DNA of 38,586 nt from a virus, in IMG/VR virus record IMGVR_UViG_3300037088_000053, positions 1 through 38,586 of that record; one strand, given 5' to 3'. The position numbers and the translations under genes were made by a program. Position 1 is the stretch's first letter. Every line of letters begins with the position of its first letter. The notes beneath the pieces were generated by a model, which worked only from the letters and a program-made list of their open reading frames with translations, was not told the DNA's origin and did no database searches. Below, in pieces: positions 29,349-38,030 of the stretch.

Positions 29349-29902
29349 AAGTAAATCCTATATGGCTGCAGTTTCGTGATCACATCTGGCGGCAGCACGC
29401 CAGTGGTTCCCTGTGTGTAGAAATACGCGGCGCATTCAGTTATGGCATCAATGATGTCCTGTGGAACATCCGCCACATCATCACCATATCCACCAACATA
29501 TTCAACAAGCATTCCATTGTGCTGCCTGCAATATCCCCAAACTGCGCCAACATTTAGCACAGCCCTGCCTGGTTCTGTGTAAACGTCAGCATAATAACTG
29601 GTGGACAATTGTGTGTGTGCAGCGCCAACATCGTTGAATGTCTTTATTGATGTGATTGATTGCAGTGGAGGACGTGGCAGCATTATGTAGTCATAATTTT
29701 TAAACACTGCAGAATAGTCCAACATCAATTCCCATGATTGCGTGATGAACGCACGCCTGGTGTAGTTTTCTGCCATTATGCGCGCAGACGTGGCCATTTC
29801 TGAAAGCCTGTCGTTATAATCAGACGAATCCAGGCGCAGGAATGTCTGCACGTCTGTGCCATCCACCAGTTCAATTGCAGGTGGCGTTTTAATTTTTATC
29901 AT
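29345..29902 (-). CDS. Head-tail connector (HK97 gp6-like)
   Basis: A 185-residue mainly helical protein: DVQTFLRLDSSDYNDRLSEM, ATSARIMAENYTRRAFITQS, LPRPPLQSITSIKTFND, VEYVGGYGDDVADVPQDI. The helices, the PRPPLqsI motif and the GYG...vP..I element are hallmarks of gp6-type connectors, which form a ring under the portal. It opens the head-tail joining block. Confidence 0.9.
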   Translation of the reverse strand: MIKIKTPPAIELVDGTDVQTFLRLDSSDYNDRLSEMATSARIMAENYTRRAFITQSWELMLDYSAVFKNYDYIMLPRPPLQSITSIKTFNDVGAAHTQLSTSYYADVYTEPGRAVLNVGAVWGYCRQHNGMLVEYVGGYGDDVADVPQDIIDAITECAAYFYTQGTTGVLPPDVITKLQPYRIYL

Positions 29903-30256
29903 TTAAACAAACTTCCCATATGATGTGCTTGGCGTAACTGAAAAGGAACCCTGATAAACAACTTCTTCAATTGATGCCAGAATTGTTCGCGCTTCGTGGT
30001 AGAAGGTCACGCCGCCTTTATCGTCTGTGTCACCTGGAACCAGATATACAGAAAATTGTCCAGCAGGGCCATCTGTTATCTCGATTTTCGCAATATCTGT
30101 GGTGGTTTTTGTTATCACTGGTTCGCCTTCTGCAGACAGTGTGGCCACCCAAACAATGTCTGCATCTGAAATATCAACGGCAATGAAGTTTGCATTCTTA
30201 ACCGTAAACCGAAGTTCACGGCTGGTTCCTGCAATCATAGCAAAATCAACTGTCAT
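29903..30256 (-). CDS. Virion structural protein, Ig-like, 117 aa
   Basis: A beta-sandwich-like protein (AGTSRELRFTVKNANFIAVD, DIVWVATLSAEGEPVITKT, PAGQFSVYLVPGDTDD) resembling small baseplate or head-associated Ig-like domains. Coupled to the adhesin gene before it (ATGA) and directly followed by the connector gene. Role unknown. Confidence 0.6.
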   Translation of the reverse strand: MTVDFAMIAGTSRELRFTVKNANFIAVDISDADIVWVATLSAEGEPVITKTTTDIAKIEITDGPAGQFSVYLVPGDTDDKGGVTFYHEARTILASIEEVVYQGSFSVTPSTSYGKFV

Positions 30257-33200
30257 GTTTTACACCTTATATATCCAACCAAACGCGTTTCTGGCAAAAT
30301 TCCAACCATTCCTGAATGGTCGTCATATATAGCAGCAAAATCTGTTTCAACGGTTTCTGTTGCATCGAATTCAACAACGCCTGGAATGCTGCCATCAAAT
30401 GTTGATGTGACCGCTTCACGTGCTAATATTGCCGTAATGTCTGCATATATTCCACCAAGAACGGCAACCAAAATTTCAGAACCATCAAAATCAACTTCTG
30501 GTTCACAATATGGAACGTTTACAATTTCGCCATATATATCTGGAATTAATGCAACGGCAGTTGCTGCCGCCACAGCCGCGCCAATTTCAATTCCCTGATA
30601 TTCTGTGATTTCTGGCGCAACTGCTGCCGCAATAGCTTCTGCAGCGACAGCGTCAATAATTACATCAGCCCACGTATCACCATCAATCGTAGGTGCGAAC
30701 GCGTCTGCCGTTGCTGCCGCAACTGCTGCAGCTATGGCCACGTTCATTGCTGATGAAACAACCGGCGCATATACTTCTGCGATGGCTGCCGCAACTGCTG
30801 CTGCGATAACAGAACTTGTTGAAAGCGTGGGTGCGTTTGCTGCTGCTGCTGCAGTTGCCGCAACAGCGCTTAATATGTTATTTGTTGTCAGCCCTGGTGC
30901 GATGCCTGCTGCCGTTGCAACTGCCTTAACTGCAGGAACGTTTGCGCTTCCGCTTGGAACTGGCGATAACGCAGCAGCAACTGCTTGTGCAACAACTGCA
31001 GAAATTCCTATTCCGCTTCCTGGAATTGGTGCAACTGCTGCAGCAACTGCCTGCGCGGCAACTGCTGCAATTCCAGCGCCGCCACTTGGAACTGGTGCAA
31101 TCGCTGCTGCTGTAGCTGCTGCCTTAACCGCTGTGACGTTGGCAGCACCACTTGGAACTGGTGCAATTGCTGATGCAACGGCTGTTGCTACTGCCGCGTT
31201 TATCAGCGCATCGACCACCTGTTGTGTCGTTATAACTGGTGCAGGCGCGGTTGCCGTTGCCTGTGCTCGCACTGCTGTCACGCCAGCAGCACCACTGGCC
31301 ACTGGCACAGGTGCTGTTGCCGTTGCTTGTGCGCTCGCAGCAGACACACCTGCTGCACCACTTATTGTTGCACCACTTAATGGTGTGGTGTATCTCCACG
31401 CTTCTGCAACAAAATTTGTGTGCTTTTCTGCAGGTGTTAAAATCCTTGTATGAACACGCACCAATGCTGTTTTACCAACAAATGGCCAACCACCCCAATT
31501 GCCAACTTGGAATAATGCGTCTGCAGCAAACGCTGTTGGTGTTCCAACCACGCCTGTGTAACACGTATAATCAACATCATTCACCGTCAAAGAAGCAGTG
31601 CCACCATTAAATGCTGGTGTCCATGAGAAAAATAAATGATACCACACACCAGAACTGACAGTGAAATTGTGACTAGATGAAATATAATTGCTCCAATCGG
31701 GTGCAAGTTTTATCGCATAGCCATTCACACCACCTTGGTCTGGTCCACTTAATAAAAAGAATTCACCCAAACCATTTGTGAAAAATGGCAAAACACCATT
31801 TGAAGTAAGTGAATCTAAACGAAAAATAATTTCAACCGTATGTGCGGAATTTACTATTGATGATCCTGATGGAAGTGAAATTATATCATCTACAGCATCA
31901 AAATGAAAACTGGTTGCACCACTTGGAAGCACTTCAAAATCATTGTCTGTGGTAGTTCCATTATATGCACCAGATCCTTTGTTGATGACAGTCGTTCCAG
32001 TTTGTGGCCAATCGCTCAATTTTATAACACACGCATCTTCAACAGGTGCTGACACACCAGCAAGTGAAACAGCCCTGGCAGGAATTGCAGACACACCGGC
32101 CGCACCACTTACTACAGGAACACCTGCAGCAGATGCTGCTTGTGCTCTCACAGCAGTCACGTTTGCAGTATAATCAGTTCCAAAGCAGAGATAACAGATT
32201 TGTGTTGACACTGCGCTGTTCGTGGCCCAATGCGCCGTGAAACTGTCGTTTGTAAATGTCGTCAGCGTTCCATGTGCTTCGTCTGTCATTGCGTCATTAT
32301 CTGCAACAATAAGACTGCGTGCTGATTCAAATGTTTGTTTGGCATACGTGGTGGTCACGCCTGTTTTATCACTCACTGCAAACGCACAGTTGTTGGTTCC
32401 ATCGCCAGCGCCAACGGTTCCACGATGTCCTGTGAAATGTGACGTTGATGCAGCATGTGAATCAGTCGAAATAAGAACAGCCTTTGGCAGTATGCCAGTG
32501 GTCGTTATTGTGTCATCGCCAGTAGTGCCGCGTTTTGCCCAATAACCAACCTGGTTTTTCCCACCTTTTATACAAAGGCTGTAATAATACCGCGTTGAAT
32601 TGTTAGTAGAAAAGTTACATCTGAAACCGTTTGACAACATTGAAACATAACTGGCCTTTATTACCAGTGATGTTGTAACAGCAGTTCCTACAATGAACGC
32701 ATCAGTCAACTGCATTCTGCCAGTGACTGTGGTGGTTGCAGATTTTGAATATCCTTCACGTGCCCACTGGTTGCCATTGCTGTCAAACGCACCAATGCCT
32801 AAAATGTTGTGTGTGTCTTTCGATGTTACATTATCTTCATCATGAATTGTAAGAACAACATCCGGCTGAAAACCCACACTGGTCACATCATATGTGGCGT
32901 TCGTGCCTGCCGGCGATTGCCACCTAATCAATGTTGCGTTGGTTATGTCATCGCCACCAATCGCAAGATAGCCAAGATACTGATTTGCAGTCACGGTTGA
33001 CCACGTTAATGTGAAGCCATCAGAATTAAACGCACAGGTGGCAGGCGAATAAATCGTATTGTTCCATACAATGCTGTATGCGTTTGTGTCAACGTTTCTG
33101 TATTCACCGGCAGTTGTTGATGCGTCTATGGTTGTTATGCCCACACAATAACTGTTGTCGGCAACTATTCCTATTGAAGCATCAAGTTGGCTTGACCAAC

Positions 33201-33327
33201 CAGTGGCAGTTTCACCAACACCAAAAAGAATCACAACCTTTGGTTGAAAGCTGGTTGTGATTTTTTGAGTGCCGCTGCTACCTGGTTGCTGAAAATATCC
33301 TACCTGTGAAAAATAGGATAGGCCCAT
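30253..33327 (-). CDS. Giant multi-domain virion adhesin, 1024 aa
   Basis: Four parts are visible. Residues 1 to about 415 hold three copies of one beta domain, each with an (F/I)xPxxVL strand near its start and ending in a 'YLxxGxDD'-like strand (FQPKVVILFG, FQPDVVLTIH, ILPKAVLIST). About 470 to 650 is a LamG/concanavalin-like domain (FHFDAVDDIISLPSGSS, HTVEIIFRLDSLTSNG, GVWYHLFFSWTPAFN, ALVRVHTRILTPAEK). About 655 to 935 is Ala/Val-rich low complexity with repeats of the type APVPSGAANVTAVKA. The last 90 residues are acidic. It probably binds glycans. It lies among head-proximal genes, not after the tail tip, so a capsid or neck fibre is possible. Confidence 0.72.
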   Translation of the reverse strand: MGLSYFSQVGYFQQPGSSGTQKITTSFQPKVVILFGVGETATGWSSQLDASIGIVADNSYCVGITTIDASTTAGEYRNVDTNAYSIVWNNTIYSPATCAFNSDGFTLTWSTVTANQYLGYLAIGGDDITNATLIRWQSPAGTNATYDVTSVGFQPDVVLTIHDEDNVTSKDTHNILGIGAFDSNGNQWAREGYSKSATTTVTGRMQLTDAFIVGTAVTTSLVIKASYVSMLSNGFRCNFSTNNSTRYYYSLCIKGGKNQVGYWAKRGTTGDDTITTTGILPKAVLISTDSHAASTSHFTGHRGTVGAGDGTNNCAFAVSDKTGVTTTYAKQTFESARSLIVADNDAMTDEAHGTLTTFTNDSFTAHWATNSAVSTQICYLCFGTDYTANVTAVRAQAASAAGVPVVSGAAGVSAIPARAVSLAGVSAPVEDACVIKLSDWPQTGTTVINKGSGAYNGTTTDNDFEVLPSGATSFHFDAVDDIISLPSGSSIVNSAHTVEIIFRLDSLTSNGVLPFFTNGLGEFFLLSGPDQGGVNGYAIKLAPDWSNYISSSHNFTVSSGVWYHLFFSWTPAFNGGTASLTVNDVDYTCYTGVVGTPTAFAADALFQVGNWGGWPFVGKTALVRVHTRILTPAEKHTNFVAEAWRYTTPLSGATISGAAGVSAASAQATATAPVPVASGAAGVTAVRAQATATAPAPVITTQQVVDALINAAVATAVASAIAPVPSGAANVTAVKAAATAAAIAPVPSGGAGIAAVAAQAVAAAVAPIPGSGIGISAVVAQAVAAALSPVPSGSANVPAVKAVATAAGIAPGLTTNNILSAVAATAAAAANAPTLSTSSVIAAAVAAAIAEVYAPVVSSAMNVAIAAAVAAATADAFAPTIDGDTWADVIIDAVAAEAIAAAVAPEITEYQGIEIGAAVAAATAVALIPDIYGEIVNVPYCEPEVDFDGSEILVAVLGGIYADITAILAREAVTSTFDGSIPGVVEFDATETVETDFAAIYDDHSGMVGILPETRLVGYIRCKT
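30600..31370 (-). repeat. Ala-rich codon repeat in the adhesin gene
   Basis: Imperfect repeats coding alternating AxAxAAxVAAA and (V/I)PSGxAxVxAVxA units. It is low complexity and likely to vary in length between relatives. Confidence 0.8.
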
Positions 33328-33335
33328 TTCTCACA

Positions 33336-33800
33336 TCACGAAGCAGCGATGGTTGCTATTCCTGCCGCATCCCACGTTATTGTGAACGCACCATTTGAAG
33401 ATGAAAAGTTTGCACCAAAGTCAATATAACAAATCAGTGGCGAAGTTGATTGCGTGCCAGTGTCTTTATACACAATCGCATATCGCGCGTTTGGAATTGT
33501 TGAAGCAGCCCACGTGGTGGTTGCCGCGCTAAGTTTCAGTGTATGAGTAGCAACAATGGCTGCAGTTTTGGTTCCTAATGCCAGGCCACCTGCAGCATAA
33601 ACAGAATATCCTGAAACTTCATTGGCTGCCGGTGTTGAAACAAATTCATCCGTGTCTTGATTTGGCGTGTATGAAGATGTGCAAAGCATCACCTTAATTG
33701 TGTCTGTAAGAAAATCCGTGTATCGTGTGGTTTCTGATTCAGTAACACCGCCATATGAATGCGCGGCAGCTAATGAATACCAGTGCGCGGTTACTGTCAT
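33336..33800 (-). CDS. Virion structural protein, 154 aa
   Basis: Begins with TAHWYSLAAAHSYGGV; a core TDTIKVMLCTSSYTPNQDTD; and ARYAIVYKDTGTQSTSPLIC, YIDFGANFSSSNGAFTITWD. The last pattern is shared by a widespread family of small phage structural proteins found near capsid genes. Exact role unknown. Starts with ATGA overlap. Confidence 0.75.
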   Translation of the reverse strand: MTVTAHWYSLAAAHSYGGVTESETTRYTDFLTDTIKVMLCTSSYTPNQDTDEFVSTPAANEVSGYSVYAAGGLALGTKTAAIVATHTLKLSAATTTWAASTIPNARYAIVYKDTGTQSTSPLICYIDFGANFSSSNGAFTITWDAAGIATIAAS

Positions 33801-33928
33801 TTATCATCACCAGCAACTGGTGCGTGTGCTTTTGCGCCTAACTGCGCAGTGGGTGCACCAATGCAAACATCAACGTGTTCGCCTTCGTCATCTGTTCTTT
33901 TAATTTGGGTTGCTTTCCCTGTTTCCAT
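33797..33928 (-). CDS. Small charged protein, 43 aa
   Basis: Starts METGKATQIKRTDDEGEHVD and continues VCIGAPTAQLGAKAHAP. The ATG at 33928 has AAAGGTGATT overlapping the previous stop. A longer frame upstream overlaps a real gene. Unknown; probably structural or chaperone. Confidence 0.6.
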   Translation of the reverse strand: METGKATQIKRTDDEGEHVDVCIGAPTAQLGAKAHAPVAGDDK

Positions 33929-33933
33929 TTTAA

Positions 33934-34290
33934 TCACCTTTGAAATACGAAACGCAGCGTTCTGTCTGCATCCTGCGTGGTTGGCCCACTGGTTGTTCCA
34001 CTGCGCACTTTCACAAATCGCCACGGTGTAAGATACGTTTCCGTGGTTTCGAGCGTGTAAGCATAACCCTGCGCGCGTGTGCCTGTAGCAATCAACGTGC
34101 CAGCTTCGTTGCGCAGATCAACAAACGTGCCGTCATACGTGGGTGCAACCTGGAATGATAAGACAGCACTGTTAAACGTTGCTGGCATTATCAAACCCAT
34201 CCGTGTTGCGCCACCACCAAAATCACAGACATCTGACTGATAGCCAGACGCTGCTGGAATTACGACATCAACATACCATTTGTAAGGCAT
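33934..34290 (-). CDS. Virion structural protein, 118 aa
   Basis: A beta-rich protein (YVDVVIPAASGYQSDVCDFG, ATFNSAVLSFQVAPTYDGTF, ETYLTPWRFVKVRSGTTSGP). The 'A..L.fq.S.DG.tf..v' pattern is common in small head or tail decoration proteins. AGGGAAAACAGG precedes the ATG. First gene after the terminator. Confidence 0.68.
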   Translation of the reverse strand: MPYKWYVDVVIPAASGYQSDVCDFGGGATRMGLIMPATFNSAVLSFQVAPTYDGTFVDLRNEAGTLIATGTRAQGYAYTLETTETYLTPWRFVKVRSGTTSGPTTQDADRTLRFVFQR

Positions 34291-34312
34291 CCTGTTTTCC
34301 CTCAGTTAAGAT

Positions 34313-34347
34313 ATAGAAAAAGGAAAGCCACAGATGGTGGCTTTTCC
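34313..34347 (-). terminator. Hairpin plus T-run terminator after the capsid block
   Basis: On the minus strand GGAAAAGCCAC, a 5-nt loop, GTGGCTTTCC, then TTTTTC. It lies 11 nt after a stop codon. It should lower expression of downstream genes relative to the capsid genes. Confidence 0.85.
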
Positions 34348-34357
34348 CTAAAGTGTT

Positions 34358-34816
34358 TTATGCGTGCGTGTAGAACGTTCTGCGCGCGTGCATCTGAAGT
34401 GTCTGAAGGCCAAATGTTGCAGTCTTTGTTCCTGTGGTGCATTGAAGTCGTATCCAACGCGCACAGCCAGCATATTCAATGATATACATTTTGCCTTCGT
34501 CAGCGTTTGCCGTTTCTGTAATAACGCCACCAGTGATTTTGGTGTTCGTATCATCAGATCGAACAGCAATGACGTTGGCCGCGTCAGCAGCCGTTCCAGC
34601 ATCCGTTACGCTAACATCCGTTTCATAAACCTTAAACACATAATCAGGCGTGTTGCCAATTGTGTTCACTGTAAGCAGGAACATATTGGTTTCAAATCCC
34701 TGTGTATCCAGGTTAGTTGTCGTGTGCGCAGTGTTAAAAGCGGCAGCGTTTGCAACCGATTGCGTTTCAAACTTCACGCCAAATTTCATTCTGCGCAGTT
34801 CATCTTTTTGTGACAT
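34358..34816 (-). CDS. Virion structural protein, 152 aa
   Basis: Starts MSQKDELRRMKFGVKFETQS, with two beta-rich repeats (FLLTVNTIGNTPDYVFKVYE, MYIIEYAGCARWIRLQCTTG). Probably a capsid-associated or decoration protein given its place two genes after the capsid gene. The ATG at 34816 has GAGG 11 nt upstream; a TTG at 34822 is less likely. Confidence 0.65.
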   Translation of the reverse strand: MSQKDELRRMKFGVKFETQSVANAAAFNTAHTTTNLDTQGFETNMFLLTVNTIGNTPDYVFKVYETDVSVTDAGTAADAANVIAVRSDDTNTKITGGVITETANADEGKMYIIEYAGCARWIRLQCTTGTKTATFGLQTLQMHARRTFYTHA

Positions 34817-34818
34817 AA

Positions 34819-34971
34819 TCAATTATCCTCTGTTTCTTTATCATCATCAATTTGAATCAATCGGTTTATTACTTCGATTGCACCAACGCAGGCATTTGCG
34901 CCTGCCAGGTGCTGGTCTTTTCCATTTTGATATTCCTGAAGTAAGTCAACCAATTGTTCTTTGGAAATCAT
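34819..34971 (-). CDS. Small helical protein, 50 aa
   Basis: Read directly from the sequence: MISKEQLVDLLQEYQNGKDQ, then LAGANACVGAIEVINRLIQI and an acidic end. Two amphipathic helices. The start overlaps the preceding stop (ATGA). The size and 'H.. GA. ...I..L' pattern resemble small assembly proteins found after capsid genes, but no family is named. Confidence 0.65.
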   Translation of the reverse strand: MISKEQLVDLLQEYQNGKDQHLAGANACVGAIEVINRLIQIDDDKETEDN

Positions 34972-35615
34972 GCATCCGCCCACAATGGTATTCTATATGG
35001 CGTTGTTCCAATGTAAACGCGCATCGAAAGTTGCTGCGCTGCAAACGCTGGCGCACCAGTTGTATATGCCGTCCCTGCAGTTAATCCACTAACAGAACCA
35101 GCACCTGTGCATTTGATTGCAGGGTTCGTTGCACCACCATCAAGTGTCAGAAGGCCAGTTGTTGCAGTTATGACAGCTTTGCTGCTGCCTACAGTCACGT
35201 CACCAGTTAAGGTTGAAGCGCCTGCAACAATCAGCGCGCCCTTCATACTCAACGCGCCAAGTGCCGTCATCGTTGCACCTGTGCTGGCATATCCTGCGCC
35301 AAACGTGGTTGCGCCACTTAGAGTTGCAGCACCAGTTATGGTTCCAGCACCAGTTATGGTTCCAGCACCGTCAACTACGAGCGCGCCTTTAAGTGAAAGC
35401 GCGCCAAGTGCCGTCATCGTTGCACCTGTGCTGGCATATCCTGCGCCAAATGTGACAGCGCCAGTTAGGACTGACGTGGTGTTTACCAGCAATGACGTGC
35501 CTGCAGTTAGTGTTCCAACAGAAGCCACGTTGCCTGTTAGGTCAACCGTTCCTGTTGGCTCAATAGTGATGCTGTCACCACCATTGTCAAAATAAACATC
35601 CGTTGTGTGTGTCAC
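34968..35615 (-). CDS. Repeat-rich virion protein, 215 aa
   Basis: A Gly/Thr/Ala-rich protein made of short strands (GTITGAGTITGAATLSGA, GATMTALGALSLKGALVV), ending in a distinct C-terminal part (SMRVYIGTTPYRIPLWADA). The repeats look like a beta-solenoid or shaft, as in fibres, and the last 25 residues are typical of phage structural protein ends. It follows the capsid gene, so a head fibre is likely. Confidence 0.65.
   Translation of the reverse strand: MTHTTDVYFDNGGDSITIEPTGTVDLTGNVASVGTLTAGTSLLVNTTSVLTGAVTFGAGYASTGATMTALGALSLKGALVVDGAGTITGAGTITGAATLSGATTFGAGYASTGATMTALGALSMKGALIVAGASTLTGDVTVGSSKAVITATTGLLTLDGGATNPAIKCTGAGSVSGLTAGTAYTTGAPAFAAQQLSMRVYIGTTPYRIPLWADA
35253..35450 (-). repeat. 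51-bp exact direct repeat pair and 18-bp tandem
   Basis: 35253-35303 and 35400-35450 are identical over 51 bp and code FGAGYASTGATMTALGA. Between them an 18-bp unit (GTTCCAGCACCAGTTATG) occurs twice in tandem. A recent internal duplication of about 147 bp is indicated. Confidence 0.9.
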
Positions 35616-35629
35616 GATTTTTCACCAAC

Positions 35630-36871
35630 TTATATTGATATGTCCAAAACTACATATGCAAGTTCATTGACAACGCCACCACCAACGCCAAGCCGCTCTG
35701 TAAACAGACTGACTGCGCCTTTGGTTGTGATTTCATCACGTATCGTGTAGATGCCAGGGTTGTCAACAATCGTGTATGCTTCCTGGAAATCTCCATATGC
35801 AATTGGCATTTGATTAACGCCATTAACAGCAGCTTTTACATCCTGCATTGCTGGAACATATACAATGGGTTTTCCAAACAACATATCAGTGGATTTGCCC
35901 ATAACTTCAGACGAAATGCCATATTGTGCCTGAACATTTTCTTCAAGCATATATCTGCCCATTCCGTCCTGGAACTTTCGCAGAACTGCTTTGGTTGCCC
36001 TGTTCATAATCCAACACGCGTTCTGTTGGTATTGCTCAGGAAGGGTTTCTTGAACATCAATCAGCGTGTCAAAGTCTGGAACAGTTGCAGCCGCGCCACT
36101 GTCAACTTCAACAACAGACGTGCCACTTTCATTCGCAGCAGTTAAGATGCCTTCAGGTTGGCCAGCGCCGGTTCCTGTTAAAAACGCAACGCCTTCCAGA
36201 TATGCCATGTATTTGGCAACCTTTCTGGTCATCCATCCTTCAACGTCAAAAGCAGCAATGCGCGCCATCTTCTGCGTCATTATCGGCATCGCATACATTG
36301 GATGTGTTGGAATGCGCATTTCTGTCAGCGTCATATTGTCTGTTGCTGCACGCGTGCCGCGTTCGGATGTCCAACCAGCAGGCATAGTGCCAGCTTCACC
36401 AAGCATAACCAATTCGTCACCATTGCGCAGTGTTTCAACTGAACAGATGTTGCGCATTGGAGAAAGCAGCAAAATCTTTTCAATAATCCTGTTTGAAATG
36501 GTAGGGGTAAGCCAGAAACCACCAGTGGTTAGATCGTTGGCGGCAATCGTCTTTAGATATTCTGGAACTTCCTGTTTGCTGTGCGTGGCCACATACTCTT
36601 TGATATAATCAAGCTCGTTGTATTGATAGCCTTTAGTCCACAGCGATTTTTCAAAATCACTGTTCCATTTCATTTCAATGTCATCGTCTTTGTCCTTTCC
36701 GACAACGCCAGGTGCTTTGTTAAGCTTGGTTTCGATGGCATCAATTCTGTCCTGGAACGTCTGTTGTCCAGCTTTGAACTGGTCAAAGTCTGTGGACATC
36801 TTTTCATTATAAGAAGTCACGCCAGTTTGCAGTTCCGTAATAAGCTGTTCCATTGTCTTTTGTTCAGCCAT
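35630..36871 (-). CDS. Major capsid protein, HK97 family
   Basis: A 413-residue protein. The first 110 residues form a coiled-coil delta domain (NEKMSTDFDQFKAGQQTFQD, RIDAIETKLNKAPG), which normally is removed by the protease. The mature part has FWLTPTISNRIIEKILLLSP, GEAGTMPAGWTSERGTRAAT, the E-loop and P-domain elements, ACWIMNRATKAVLRKFQDG and a C-terminal TKGAVSLFTERLGVGGGVV. It builds the icosahedral shell. Only 3 nt separate it from the protease gene. Confidence 0.95.
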   Translation of the reverse strand: MAEQKTMEQLITELQTGVTSYNEKMSTDFDQFKAGQQTFQDRIDAIETKLNKAPGVVGKDKDDDIEMKWNSDFEKSLWTKGYQYNELDYIKEYVATHSKQEVPEYLKTIAANDLTTGGFWLTPTISNRIIEKILLLSPMRNICSVETLRNGDELVMLGEAGTMPAGWTSERGTRAATDNMTLTEMRIPTHPMYAMPIMTQKMARIAAFDVEGWMTRKVAKYMAYLEGVAFLTGTGAGQPEGILTAANESGTSVVEVDSGAAATVPDFDTLIDVQETLPEQYQQNACWIMNRATKAVLRKFQDGMGRYMLEENVQAQYGISSEVMGKSTDMLFGKPIVYVPAMQDVKAAVNGVNQMPIAYGDFQEAYTIVDNPGIYTIRDEITTKGAVSLFTERLGVGGGVVNELAYVVLDISI

Positions 36872-36874
36872 AAT

Positions 36875-37933
36875 TTATTTCCTCAATAGTTTATTCAGTT
36901 CTGTCAATTTCAAAATCAGTTCAGCGTCATCTGCCTTTGCAGGTTCTACAGGTGCAGCAGTTGCAGGCTTTTCATCCGGTTCGTTGTAGTCTGTGCCTGT
37001 AACTTGTGTTAATACGCCTTCAATCAAATCGCCTGCCTGATCTAGCAAATCATTTGCCTTTGATAAGTCAGCTTCATTTTTAGTTGAAAGCACCCTACCA
37101 GCTTTTATTTCCATTATATCATCAGATTTTCCTGGCGCAGTTTTTCCAAAATCAGCATAGTGCTTTAGCAAATGCGCTTCCGCGCCTTCACATCCAGGCA
37201 TACCAGAAGCACCTGTGCGTGATCCCTGCAGCGCGCCATATGCAGCAACAACACCTTTCCACACACATGCGTGATCGCCACTGGCCATGTGATGTGGTAG
37301 GGCATAGCTGGTTTTGTTTGTTGGATCACCACGAACGCAGGCGCACATTTCTTTAAGTGCTTCAACATCTGCAGCAGCAACCTGGCCTGGTCCATCCCAC
37401 GCCTGTGTTTCTGGTGCAAGTGGTGTTTTGTGATATGGCAGCGCGCCTTTGTTTTCTATGCCATCACCTTTCACGTCAGTGTTTACTGCTTCAGCGTTGC
37501 TTGGGAATGTCACATTGGAAATTTCCATCAGTTTGACCTGTTGCAAATGGTTCACGCCTTCGTCATCTTTGAAAGCCTTTCCATTCTGCATACTGTAACC
37601 AATGCTGTTTCCATCAATGTCCTGATTTAACGCAGCTTCATAAGCATCTTTACCCCAAGAAGTTTTCAGATTGTATTTTGCCTGATACTTTAGGCCATAG
37701 TCATCTTCCCAAAGTTTGACAATACGACCTGTAGGGCGTTTATAATCGTGCTGCCAAAGGAATTTTATTTTCTTTGGATTTGCCAATGCTTCCTGGAAAG
37801 CGCCACGATCAACAACTTCTTTCTGGCTGTCTGTCACGCCATAAACTGAAGCATAACCTTCAACAAATCCTTTTTCATCTGGAACTTCAAGTGGCAAAGA
37901 ATTGTCTTTATATCTCATTTCTGAATCTGTCAT
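36875..37933 (-). CDS. Prohead protease (S78/U35) with C-terminal extension
   Basis: A 352-residue protein. Residues 1 to about 160 are the protease, with GYASVYGVTDSQKEVVDRGA, His62 in FLWQHD and Ser110 in DGNSIGYSM. The rest includes a second module: SYALPHHMASGDHACVWKGV, AAYGALQGSRTGASGMPGCE, AHLLKHYADFGK, a pattern seen in other phage head proteins, and a helical end that could act as scaffold. It matures the capsid. GGTGG lies 9 nt before the ATG. Confidence 0.9.
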   Translation of the reverse strand: MTDSEMRYKDNSLPLEVPDEKGFVEGYASVYGVTDSQKEVVDRGAFQEALANPKKIKFLWQHDYKRPTGRIVKLWEDDYGLKYQAKYNLKTSWGKDAYEAALNQDIDGNSIGYSMQNGKAFKDDEGVNHLQQVKLMEISNVTFPSNAEAVNTDVKGDGIENKGALPYHKTPLAPETQAWDGPGQVAAADVEALKEMCACVRGDPTNKTSYALPHHMASGDHACVWKGVVAAYGALQGSRTGASGMPGCEGAEAHLLKHYADFGKTAPGKSDDIMEIKAGRVLSTKNEADLSKANDLLDQAGDLIEGVLTQVTGTDYNEPDEKPATAAPVEPAKADDAELILKLTELNKLLRK

Positions 37934-38030
37934 TTGATATAGCCACCACTATCTTTTAAAAATAAGTGAAATAAAAATTAGTGTCACGCATTCTATGTGT
38001 GAATTGCACACATATGCACTATATAATTTA
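37934..38030 (-). promoter_or_regulatory. Promoter region of the head operon with inverted repeat
   Basis: On the minus strand AAATTATATAG (about 38020-38030) overlaps the resolvase stop and could be a TATA box. An exact inverted repeat ATGTGTG/CACACAT (37995-38001 with 38007-38013) lies where transcription would begin, a good operator position. A leader of about 65 nt follows. Confidence 0.5.

Noticed and set aside
30605-31453. Plus-strand Ala-rich frame of 282 codons
   Set aside because: Antisense of the Ala/Val repeat of the adhesin; Ala codons read GC-rich in both directions.
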